A stretch of 64,000 nt of DNA, from assembly GCF_030020805.1 (NCBI RefSeq), contig NZ_CP125098.1, positions 4,983,501 through 5,047,500 on the forward strand, given 5' to 3'. Of this stretch, positions 57,000 to 64,000 are shown in pieces. The number at the start of each line of letters is the position of its first letter. Position 1 is the first letter of the stretch. The translations under genes were made by a program, and so were the position numbers. The DNA is from Paenibacillus sp. RC67 (lineage in GTDB: Bacteria > Bacillota > Bacilli > Paenibacillales > NBRC-103111). The notes under the pieces were generated by a model that saw only the letters and a list, made by a program, of their open reading frames with translations, was not told the DNA's origin and searched no databases.

Positions 57000-58127
57000 A
57001 TGAGATTCGAAGAATTGCCCACACCCTGTTTCGTAGTCGATGAAGCACTCATCGAAAAAAACCTGAACATTTTGAACGGCGTCATGCAGCGTACGGGAGC
57101 CAAGATTGTGCTGGCGCAAAAAGCTTTTTCCATGACCGCTATGTATCCCCTCATCGGACAATACTTAAGCGGTACGACCGCGAGCGGTTTATTCGAGGCA
57201 CGATTGGGTCACGAAGAAATGGGCAAAGAAAATCATGTCTTTGCCCCTGCCTATCGTGAAGATGAAATGGACGAAATTATATCCATTTGTGACCATATCA
57301 TCTTCAATTCCTTTTCCCAGTTGGAAAAGTATAAAGCGAAAGCTCTTGCTGCAGGTAGAAAAGTAGGCCTTCGCATCAATCCGGAATGCTCGACGCAAGA
57401 GGGACATGAAATTTATGATCCTTGTTCACCGGGGTCTAGATTCGGCGTGAAACGGGATGATTTCCGGCCAGAGCTGCTTGAAGGCGTATCGGGACTGCAT
57501 TTCCATACCCTTTGCCAACAGAACTCGGACGATTTGGAGACCACGCTGAATGCGGTCGAAGAAAAGTTCGGACCCTATTTGCCGCAAATGGAATGGATCA
57601 ATTTCGGTGGCGGTCACCATATTACTAGAGACGACTATGATATCCCAAGATTAGAAGCTTGCATTTCGCGTATGCAGAATAAATACGGCTTGGAAGTCTA
57701 CCTTGAACCTGGAGAAGCCATTGCGCTCAATGCGGGCTATATGGTCACCTCCGTCCTGGATATCCATAGGAACGGTATGGAGATTGCCATCGTAGACACG
57801 TCGGCAACCTGCCACATGCCGGATGTTCTGGAAATGCCGTATCGTCCGCCGCTTATCGGTTCGGGCGAAGCCGGGGAGAAACCATACACCTACCGACTTG
57901 GCGGTCCGACCTGCCTTACGGGCGATGTCATCGGAGACTATTCCTTCGATCAGCCCCTAAAGAGCGGCGACAGATTAGTTTTTGAAGATATGGCGATCTA
58001 CTCCATGGTCAAAACCAACACCTTCAACGGCATGCCGCTGCCAGCCATCGCCGTGCAGATGAAAGATGGCAATTGCCGCATCGTTCGCGAGTTCGGCTAT
58101 CAGGATTTTAAGATGAGACTAGCTTAA
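57000..58127 (+). CDS. nspC: Carboxynorspermidine decarboxylase
   Basis: A 375-residue PLP enzyme of the alanine-racemase-like fold. The PLP lysine is in VLAQKAFSM near 41. HFHTLCQQNSDDLE and INFGGGHHI are family blocks, and the active-site Cys is in SATCHMPDVLEMPYRP near 270. It decarboxylates carboxyspermidine or carboxynorspermidine to the polyamine. The ATG at 57000 begins one base after the previous stop, so the two genes are co-translated. The frame reading back to 56949 overlaps the dehydrogenase and is not used. A terminator follows. Confidence 0.93.
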   Translation: MRFEELPTPCFVVDEALIEKNLNILNGVMQRTGAKIVLAQKAFSMTAMYPLIGQYLSGTTASGLFEARLGHEEMGKENHVFAPAYREDEMDEIISICDHIIFNSFSQLEKYKAKALAAGRKVGLRINPECSTQEGHEIYDPCSPGSRFGVKRDDFRPELLEGVSGLHFHTLCQQNSDDLETTLNAVEEKFGPYLPQMEWINFGGGHHITRDDYDIPRLEACISRMQNKYGLEVYLEPGEAIALNAGYMVTSVLDIHRNGMEIAIVDTSATCHMPDVLEMPYRPPLIGSGEAGEKPYTYRLGGPTCLTGDVIGDYSFDQPLKSGDRLVFEDMAIYSMVKTNTFNGMPLPAIAVQMKDGNCRIVREFGYQDFKMRLA

Positions 58128-58136
58128 TAATTCATC

Positions 58137-58176
58137 AAAGCCTTAACCCTGCTTTATAAGAAGGGTTAAGGCTTTT
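58137..58176 (+). terminator. Intrinsic terminator of the spermidine operon
   Basis: AAAGCCTTAACCCT pairs with AGGGTTAAGGCTTT (58137-58150 with 58162-58175), with a T run. Confidence 0.88.
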
Positions 58177-58311
58177 TAGTCTAACGTCTAGTTCACCGGA
58201 ATTAAACCTCAATTAAACTGCCCGTTAGTGTTTTTCAAGTGTTCCTCTATATTAAGATAGTTGGATCACATTGACAATATTTGTTCATCTGACAACAGGT
58301 TTAAACATGAT

Positions 58312-59265
58312 TTAGTATACCAAACTATTTCCTTCGTCGAATCCAAGCATCAGATTCATATTTTGTACAGCAGCACCTGATGCCCCTTTTCCTAAATTAT
58401 CGTATCTGGATATAATATTTATCTTGTCTTTTTGTCCAAAAACAAATATTTCTAGTCGGTTCGTATTATTACATTCAGATATCATCAAGTGCCCTTCATC
58501 GAGGTAAGCTTCTGAATCGTACGGCATCACATGTACGAAGCGCTCTGTTTCAAAGTACGTTGATAATACTTCATGGACATCTTTTGCGGAAGGGTTTTTC
58601 GGCATATACCTACTCATTAAGGGAACTGACATTGCTAGTCCTTGCGCATAATTAGCTTTAATGGGTGTAAATAATGGCTCATATAAAAGCCCGGAATACA
58701 ACAACATCTCAGGGATGTGCTTATGATTGAGTTGCAACGAATAATGTCTTGGAACATTGAGTTTTTTTTCAGTAACTAATGTTAAATTCTCATATTCCTC
58801 AATTCCACTTCTTCCTGCTCCGGAATAGCCAGTCACTGAATAACAGGTAATGGGATAATCTTGTTGAAGAATACCCGCTTCGATCAACGGTCTAATGGTA
58901 AGGATAAAACCAGTAGCATGACAACCAGGGACGGAAACTTTTGAAGTGGTACGTATTAAATCTCTTTGATTTTTTAATTCAGGCAAACCATATATCCAAT
59001 TTTTATCAGTTCTAAAGACAGTGCTGGTATTAATGATTTTGGTTTTTTCATTTTTAACAAGAGCGATGGACTCTTTTGCAGCCGTATCTGGGAGACAAAG
59101 AAAAACAATATCTGCTTCATTAAGAAAATTGCTTCGTTCTTTAGGATCTTTTCTTTTATCGTAGTCAATCCTGAGAACCTCTATGTCTGATAGTTTTGAT
59201 AAATACTCAAAAATCTTTAAGCCTGTTGTACCTTCTTGTCCGTCAACAAATACCTTATACTTCAT
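58312..59265 (-). CDS. argC: N-acetyl-gamma-glutamyl-phosphate reductase, type 2 (short ArgC)
   Basis: A 317-residue enzyme of the type-2 ArgC group. The Rossmann start KVFVDGQEGTTGLKI is followed by IVFLCLPDTAA, and the catalytic Cys is in SVPGCHATGF near 117. TGYSGAGRSGIEEY is also conserved. It reduces N-acetyl-glutamyl phosphate to the semialdehyde in arginine synthesis. ATG 59265 follows AAGGAGG; the frame to 59319 is too long. No other arginine gene is adjacent, which is unusual, so it may serve another pathway or be a second copy. An AT-rich inverted repeat lies upstream. Confidence 0.9.
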   Translation of the reverse strand: MKYKVFVDGQEGTTGLKIFEYLSKLSDIEVLRIDYDKRKDPKERSNFLNEADIVFLCLPDTAAKESIALVKNEKTKIINTSTVFRTDKNWIYGLPELKNQRDLIRTTSKVSVPGCHATGFILTIRPLIEAGILQQDYPITCYSVTGYSGAGRSGIEEYENLTLVTEKKLNVPRHYSLQLNHKHIPEMLLYSGLLYEPLFTPIKANYAQGLAMSVPLMSRYMPKNPSAKDVHEVLSTYFETERFVHVMPYDSEAYLDEGHLMISECNNTNRLEIFVFGQKDKINIISRYDNLGKGASGAAVQNMNLMLGFDEGNSLVY

Positions 59266-59285
59266 AATCGCCCTCCTTAGAATGA

Positions 59286-59313
59286 ATAAATATACTATAA
59301 TAAGTATATTTAT
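59286..59313. promoter_or_regulatory. Inverted repeat upstream of argC, possible operator
   Basis: ATAAATATACT (59286-59296) and AGTATATTTAT (59303-59313) are exact complements around ATAATA. The position, 20-50 nt before ATG 59265, suits an operator overlapping the promoter. AT-rich ARG-box-like character is suggestive only. Confidence 0.45.
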
Positions 59314-59422
59314 ACACATTTTTCATTGAAATCAAATATCTCTTGAAAATTATTAAAAATAAGTATTAATCTATTCTCCCCATCCTTAATCTTCTGAAGA
59401 TTTTCCCCTAATAATATAAATA

Positions 59423-59448
59423 AGGGAGCCCGTTATACCGTGCTCCCT
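59423..59448 (-). terminator. Intrinsic terminator of the histidine kinase operon
   Basis: On the minus strand AGGGAGC (59448-59442) pairs with GCTCCCT (59429-59423), followed by TTATTTATATT. It lies 22 nt after the kinase stop. Confidence 0.7.
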
Positions 59449-59469
59449 CCCCTCGTATTCAAGCCAAAT

Positions 59470-60873
59470 CTATAGCAGAATGTCAACGGTTGTCCCAAGA
59501 CCTACTTCACTGTGAATCAAAATCTCTCCATCATGCACCTGAATAATATCTTTGGCTATAGCCATTCCGAGCCCAGAGCCTTTATGAGCATCCCCGGTAT
59601 GGGTTCCCCGGTAATAGCGGTCGAAAATTTTGTCGAGCTCTTCTTTCCTGATGCCTTTTCCGTTATCTTGAATCATGATGTGGGTCCTATCGCTCTTCTC
59701 AATACTTACGGTTATGTTTACGTTTGCGTCATTATGGATAAGCGCATTATAAATTAAATTGTTGATCGCTCTCTGTATTAGAATTTCATCAACCTCTGTC
59801 GGTATATTTTCTTGGTTGGCATGAAACTCAATATGTCGTTTGGCGTATTTCGGGTCATTGACAATATCGATTACGATATTTCGCAAGAACAAAACCATAT
59901 TCGTCATTTTTTTGTTTATCGTCAGTTCTTTATGTTTCAATCTTGTTGTCAAGCTTAAATCTTCTATGACCTCTTTGATATAAAGCGACTTTTTCTCGAT
60001 AATATCGGCATATTCCCTGATTTCGTCTACAGTAAAGTGATAATCAGGGTTCTTTATCATTTCGGCAAAGCCTTGAATCGAGGCTAGAGGTGTTTTAATA
60101 TCGTGGGATATGTTAGTGATCCATTCCTCTTTCATCCGGTCTAATTTTTTCCGTTCAGACTCATTCGCCTTAAGCTGATTGGATAATTGGTTGATATTCG
60201 AAAATACTTGTTTAAAAATCCCTCCGGGCTGTGCTTGAAAATATTCATTGCTTGCCAACCTCTTAATCCCGTCGATTAATGTATACAGCGGCATTGTCAG
60301 TCGTTTGCTCAAGAAATACCCAATCAATAACGTAATCAAAACATCGATAATTAAAACGAAGCCGCCAAGTTTAATCATGCGAAACAGCGAATGATTATCG
60401 TATAATAAAAAATACCGGTTAATATTGGGGTTTTCAACCCCGATCAAGTAGCTGTAAGCACGGCCGTTTGCTTTCTTATCTCCTACAAATACCGTCGTTT
60501 CAGCATTCACTTCCTTGTACTTATACATTTGAATGATTTCCGAGGGAGTGTAGTGCTTCTTTAACCCTTCTGGTGCTTGGTAGCGGAAAAGCTCTTTTCC
60601 GGTTTCATCCAAAATTTGAATCCATGCATTTCTGCTGTTCAGTTCTTCCTTACCTGACTCGGCAATCGTCAGTTCATCGCCGAAGATTGTGATTTGATCC
60701 TGAAACTGCCTTGCAAATTGCTCGGGAGAATGTTCCTCTTCTTGAAGAAGGGGGATATTTAAAACAGACTGAGCCGTGAACAAAGCAATTGTAATGAAAA
60801 GGTTTATGAAAATAATGAAGATCACTACGAAGACAACCGAGATCAGATAACTTACTGTTAACTTCCATTTCAT
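59470..60873 (-). CDS. Sensor histidine kinase, OmpR-partner type
   Basis: A 467-residue kinase. Membrane helices at about 10-32 and 165-188 enclose an extracytoplasmic sensor of ~130 residues, followed by HAMP. The phospho-acceptor H is in ISHDIKTPLASIQGFAEM near 256. The ATPase motifs are NNLIYNALIH (N box), IQDNGKGI (G1) and HKGSGLGMAI (G2). It phosphorylates the response regulator encoded 3 nt upstream. The large sensor domain differs from the short BceS-type kinases normally paired with BceAB transporters, although a BceB permease is in the same operon. Confidence 0.93.
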   Translation of the reverse strand: MKWKLTVSYLISVVFVVIFIIFINLFITIALFTAQSVLNIPLLQEEEHSPEQFARQFQDQITIFGDELTIAESGKEELNSRNAWIQILDETGKELFRYQAPEGLKKHYTPSEIIQMYKYKEVNAETTVFVGDKKANGRAYSYLIGVENPNINRYFLLYDNHSLFRMIKLGGFVLIIDVLITLLIGYFLSKRLTMPLYTLIDGIKRLASNEYFQAQPGGIFKQVFSNINQLSNQLKANESERKKLDRMKEEWITNISHDIKTPLASIQGFAEMIKNPDYHFTVDEIREYADIIEKKSLYIKEVIEDLSLTTRLKHKELTINKKMTNMVLFLRNIVIDIVNDPKYAKRHIEFHANQENIPTEVDEILIQRAINNLIYNALIHNDANVNITVSIEKSDRTHIMIQDNGKGIRKEELDKIFDRYYRGTHTGDAHKGSGLGMAIAKDIIQVHDGEILIHSEVGLGTTVDILL

Positions 60874-60876
60874 GAA

Positions 60877-61584
60877 CTATTCATCCTCTATAGCAAGTTT
60901 GTAGCCTAAGCCCTTGACGGTAATTAAATATCGGGGCTCGGAAGGCTGCTCTTCAATTTTTTCACGCAGTCTTCTGATATGGACCATGACCGTATTATCG
61001 ATGCCGATAAAATCCTCCCCCCAGACGGCGTCGTAAAGCCGTTCCTTGCTAATCACTTTATTCACGTTCTGAAGGAAATACTTTATTAAGCCAAGCTCCT
61101 TCGGCTTCAGATCAATGCTGATCCCATTCTTTAATAGTTCCGCTTTTTGTTCGTTTAATTTAAAGGGGCCAGCAGATAGAATCGTATCCTTCACGGCCTC
61201 CGGCTGCATATAATCGGCTCTGCGTAATTGGGCTTTTACGCGGTATGCCAGCTCTTTGGGGCTGAACGGCTTCGTGATATAATCGTCGCCGCCAATGGCA
61301 AAGCCTAAAATTTTATCGATTTCCTCCGTTTTGGCCGATAAAAATAAAATTGGAACCTTTGAAACGGCTCTCATTTGCTTGCACACTTCGTAGCCTTCCC
61401 CATCCGGCAGCATAATGTCCAGCAGAACAAGATCGGGCTGCTTTTGCTGGAATTGTGCGAATCCGTCTTCTGCTGTCGTGGACGTGATGACGTGATCAAT
61501 GCCTTCTTTTCGCAGAACCGTGGCGACAAGCTTCAATATCGCTTCCTCATCATCTATAATCAAAACCTTTTTGTTAATTGACAT
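60877..61584 (-). CDS. OmpR-family response regulator
   Basis: A 235-residue regulator. Receiver domain 1-120: acidic pair IIDDEE, phospho-Asp in VLLDIMLPDGEG near 55, Thr/Ser in FLSAKTEE near 83 and Lys in YITKPFSP near 104. The C-terminal winged helix (about 135-232) has KELGLIKYFLQNVNKVISKERLYDAVWGED and VMVHIRRLREKIE. The ATG at 61584 follows AGGAGG; the longer frame reads through a 140-nt spacer. It pairs with the following kinase and probably controls the operon's ABC permease and relatives. Confidence 0.95.
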   Translation of the reverse strand: MSINKKVLIIDDEEAILKLVATVLRKEGIDHVITSTTAEDGFAQFQQKQPDLVLLDIMLPDGEGYEVCKQMRAVSKVPILFLSAKTEEIDKILGFAIGGDDYITKPFSPKELAYRVKAQLRRADYMQPEAVKDTILSAGPFKLNEQKAELLKNGISIDLKPKELGLIKYFLQNVNKVISKERLYDAVWGEDFIGIDNTVMVHIRRLREKIEEQPSEPRYLITVKGLGYKLAIEDE

Positions 61585-61727
61585 GATAACCTGCCTCCTG
61601 GAAGGGAACGAGATTTTCTGTGAGTATGCGGCCTTTCTCTCATTAATCGACCGCTGTGAGCCGCTTAGCATGAAACAAATGCGCAGGAAAGCCATGCTGA
61701 ATAGGCTTCTTTGCGCATTGTTCTTGT

Positions 61728-62771
61728 TTATTGGACGGTTTGTTTTTTGCCATAAGTCATAAACCGCCATCCCTTTTCCAACGGCCCCATTTTAAAATAG
61801 CGGAACCACAGATTGCTCCAGATTAGCTCCACAATCATGATAAGGCAAGCAATGAGGACCACATTGGCGGGGGATAGCGTTTCTAGCCCCATGAGCGAGA
61901 TGATCCATAGTCCGATAATGCTTTGGGCGACGTAATTCGTAAGCGCCATCTGGCCCACGCGTGCGAAGGGCTGCAGCAGCGTTCGGACTGACCTATGCTC
62001 AAGTATCAAAAACAAAGATGTTACATACAACAAGACTCCCGGAATGGAGCTCAAAGAAACGATGAGCTTCAGGTTATCGGCTCCATGCTGAGCTGCTATC
62101 CAAATCCAGAGCGACAACCCGGCAAAGATTGGCAAGGAGCCAATCTGCGCGAACCGAAGTCGCTTTTTCAATTTCCCGATGCTTCGGATCCAGTCGGCCT
62201 TCGCTGCTAGAAATCCGGCCAGGAACATGATGAAGATTAAGGTCACATCTGAGATCGCCAAATCGACCACGTTGGATAACGTACCTGCTCCCCCCATAGT
62301 GAGTTTAAGGATGAGCGCAAGCATGTAAACACCGGTGATTCCTGCAAGCCAATTGCGAATGGTTGTCGCCTTGGCTCGGTAAAAAGGAAGTAATAACAGA
62401 CCGATCAACGCGTATGCGGGCAATATAGTGCCCCAGAAGACAAGGGTATGGATAACTCCTATCAGGAGGAGCACGAGCAAGCGGCGCGTAAACCGCTTGA
62501 TTGGCTTGTCCCCTCTACTCTCAGCGCGCGAGGCGAAAATGTAGAAGCCAACTCCGAACAAGAACGAGAAGATAGAGAAAAATTTCTTTTCTACGAATAT
62601 AATAATCAGGGTGTCAATTACTTGATTGATTCCGGTGTATTCTGGTATTATCATCCCTTCGGTAAGGATAATATATCCTTTTACATTAATAAACAAAATT
62701 CCGAATAACGCAAGTCCCCGAATGATATCCAAAGCTATTATCCTATCTTGCTGTGGAATGGATGGTTTCAT
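61728..62771 (-). CDS. DUF418/YeiB-like membrane protein
   Basis: A 347-residue membrane protein with about eight to ten helices. The N-terminus RIIALDIIRGLALFGILFIN (the DUF1624/heparan acetyltransferase-like start) and the C-terminal DUF418 region (LQPFARVGQMALTNYVAQSI; LWFRYFKMGPLEKGWR) define the YeiB family. The ATG at 62771 follows AAGGAG; a TTG at 62798 overlaps it. The molecular function is not established. Its place between YxeA and the two-component genes suggests a role in the same envelope-stress response. Confidence 0.88.
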   Translation of the reverse strand: MKPSIPQQDRIIALDIIRGLALFGILFINVKGYIILTEGMIIPEYTGINQVIDTLIIIFVEKKFFSIFSFLFGVGFYIFASRAESRGDKPIKRFTRRLLVLLLIGVIHTLVFWGTILPAYALIGLLLLPFYRAKATTIRNWLAGITGVYMLALILKLTMGGAGTLSNVVDLAISDVTLIFIMFLAGFLAAKADWIRSIGKLKKRLRFAQIGSLPIFAGLSLWIWIAAQHGADNLKLIVSLSSIPGVLLYVTSLFLILEHRSVRTLLQPFARVGQMALTNYVAQSIIGLWIISLMGLETLSPANVVLIACLIMIVELIWSNLWFRYFKMGPLEKGWRFMTYGKKQTVQ

Positions 62772-62798
62772 ACTGATTTGCTCCTTATGATCTTTCAA

Positions 62799-63158
62799 TT
62801 ATTTCAAATACTGACTTGCTTTTGCGGGCAGCTCTGCTTTTGTTACTTCCTGGTAAGAGGTCACGTTTTTTTCTTCTTTTACAAACAGACTAAGATATGC
62901 TTTTTCCCTAAGTAGCTTTGGGGCGGAGAACTTCAATGTTTTTTGCTGTCCGTTCTTATCGAAAGCAGGCAGCTCGTATTCGTATCTCACTAAGATTTCT
63001 CCGCTATCGATTTTATCTTCAAGCTTCTTTCCTTGCCCTTGAATCTGCGTATAATAGACGTCTGTCCCTAGTCGGTTTAGATTAACGTTCTGTAATAAGA
63101 ACAAACCTCCAACTGCAAGTGCCGCGATGACGATTATAGAAATGATGATTTTTTTCAT
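62799..63158 (-). CDS. YxeA-family protein (DUF1093)
   Basis: A 119-residue protein with one N-terminal membrane helix or signal (IIISIIVIAALAVGGLFLLQ) and an extracytoplasmic ~90-residue domain with YYTQIQGQGKKLE...EYELPAFDKNGQ. This is the YxeA family, usually next to the BceAB-like yxdLM transporter in bacilli, as here. GGGAGAGGG precedes ATG 63158. Its function is not known beyond that linkage. Confidence 0.85.
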   Translation of the reverse strand: MKKIIISIIVIAALAVGGLFLLQNVNLNRLGTDVYYTQIQGQGKKLEDKIDSGEILVRYEYELPAFDKNGQQKTLKFSAPKLLREKAYLSLFVKEEKNVTSYQEVTKAELPAKASQYLK

Positions 63159-63177
63159 AGCCCTCTCCCGTTCCCTG

Positions 63178-64000
63178 TTAAGCATTCGATTTGATGGCAA
63201 TTTTGTAATAACTATTGACGGTTAACAAATAATAAGCGATGTATATGCAAGCATATGCGCCTATGCAGAGGAAGACGGGTATCGCCAGATTGGATTGGAT
63301 GAGCCTAGAAAGGGCCGTTAAAGCAACAGCGCAATGAGCAATTCCCGCGATTAATGGCAGGGCAAACACGAACAACATTTGGTTAGCGATCGATTTGCGA
63401 ATTTCTTTTTTGTTTACTCCGATTTTGTGCAAAATGACGTAACGCTCCTTGTCTGAATTGGCTTCCGTCAGTTGTTTAAAGTAAATGATGCTCCCCGTGG
63501 CGGCGAGAAAAACCAATCCCAGGAATCCTCCCATAAAAATGATTAACCCGGTGGATTCCATTCCTGCGGCATAATCCGTATAGAAACTGGAGAAGTACGC
63601 TTCTCGCGGCAGTAAGGATTGAACATCACCGGACAGTGGCTTGGCGTCGTCTTCGTGTGTGATCTTGTAAGATTCCATATTCACGAGCGGGGTTTCTTTT
63701 TGCAATTCGGCAAATACCTCATCGCTAACGACGACCGCTGTATTCGCCGTCCGAAGGTTCAGGACGTTATATCGCTTTAAGCTTTTAAAAGTAACGTTCT
63801 CCGTAAGCTCCTTCGCTTTTAATGAAATCGTCGAGCCTACATACTCAGGCGATAGTCCTTCGTAATATCCTGCGTCCAACACAGCCGCTTCTTGTCCTTT
63901 CAGTGACAGCGAATCGTTTCTTTGCTGTACTTCAGTCAGCTTATTAAATGCCGTATTGGATATGAGCGTATAATTTACGATATTGCTGGAGATTTTACTG
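63178..64000 (-). CDS. BceB-type ABC transporter permease, C-terminal part (runs off right edge)
   Basis: The frame is open from the window edge to 63178, about 273 residues. It contains part of the large extracellular domain and the last four helices of a BceB/YxdM permease: IIFMGGFLGLVFLAATGSIIYFKQLTEA (FtsX-like core), YVILHKIGVNKKEIRKSIANQ, then two further helices. Such permeases with a BceA ATPase remove cell-wall antibiotics from their targets and sense them. The ATPase gene would lie just beyond the edge. The YxeA gene follows after 19 nt. Confidence 0.88.
   Translation of the reverse strand, partial: SKISSNIVNYTLISNTAFNKLTEVQQRNDSLSLKGQEAAVLDAGYYEGLSPEYVGSTISLKAKELTENVTFKSLKRYNVLNLRTANTAVVVSDEVFAELQKETPLVNMESYKITHEDDAKPLSGDVQSLLPREAYFSSFYTDYAAGMESTGLIIFMGGFLGLVFLAATGSIIYFKQLTEANSDKERYVILHKIGVNKKEIRKSIANQMLFVFALPLIAGIAHCAVALTALSRLIQSNLAIPVFLCIGAYACIYIAYYLLTVNSYYKIAIKSNA

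Noticed and set aside
1..64000. CRISPR array, tRNA, rRNA, complete insertion sequence or prophage
   Set aside because: No regularly spaced repeats, cloverleaf or rRNA sequence, paired terminal repeats with transposase, or phage structural genes were seen; only a lone lysin-like gene and one OrfA scar exist.

Overview
The window reads as a chromosomal piece of a spore-forming, plant- or soil-associated Bacillota, most likely Paenibacillus or a close relative. The signs are strong AGGAGG-type ribosome binding sites with frequent GTG and TTG starts, an SLH-domain surface protein, a YesM-type sensor kinase, very large secreted pectin-degrading enzymes with Ig-like domains, a tiny YjcZ-like sporulation peptide and a BceB/YxeA module. 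The genus is inferred from gene content; no rRNA or tRNA gene is visible.

Left part (1-17.9 kb): a partial sensor kinase; a sulfite-reductase-like flavoprotein; a phage-like GH73 glucosaminidase; an ANT(4')-type aminoglycoside nucleotidyltransferase preceded by a short leader peptide ORF; a DHA2 multidrug exporter; a divergent MarR/quinone-oxidoreductase pair with a clear operator; an M20 amidohydrolase coupled to two membrane proteins; a serine hydrolase; a secreted stalk-domain protein; a queuosine-precursor transporter under a preQ1-I riboswitch; a pentapeptide-repeat protein; and an indolepyruvate-type decarboxylase.

Pectin region (18-31 kb): a secreted PL1 pectate lyase, a degenerate serine hydrolase, and a three-gene minus-strand operon. 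The operon encodes an 818-aa adhesive/binding protein, a 1640-aa pectin methylesterase-pectate lyase fusion and an SLH surface protein. A cre-like site lies just ahead of its first gene. Middle (31-38 kb): MarR and PadR regulators with exceptionally clear palindromic operators, a frameshifted hydrolase remnant, a nuclease-helicase fusion, a dCache-GGDEF diguanylate cyclase and an OsmC protein.

Sulfated-glycan locus (38-46.6 kb): a sulfatase, a Gfo/Idh/MocA oxidoreductase, an AraC regulator, a solute-binding lipoprotein without permeases, a GH88 unsaturated glucuronyl hydrolase and a decayed second sulfatase with further gene remnants around it. The locus looks like a partly duplicated and partly eroded utilisation system.

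TOMM locus (46.6-50.6 kb): a ThiF-like maturation protein and a YcaO cyclodehydratase in a tightly coupled operon. Divergent to it is a 37-aa Cys-containing YjcZ-like peptide. No dehydrogenase, protease or exporter is present. Of the systems here this is the most likely to be undescribed.

Right part (50.7-64 kb): a zinc alcohol dehydrogenase, an aldo/keto reductase, an MFS exporter with a divergent TetR regulator, and a carboxynorspermidine (alternative spermidine) operon behind a roughly 450-nt leader ending in an intrinsic terminator. After these come a lone type-2 argC and a BceB permease (partial)-YxeA-DUF418-response regulator-histidine kinase operon running into the right edge. Several decayed genes are noted. 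No CRISPR array, intact insertion sequence or prophage was seen.
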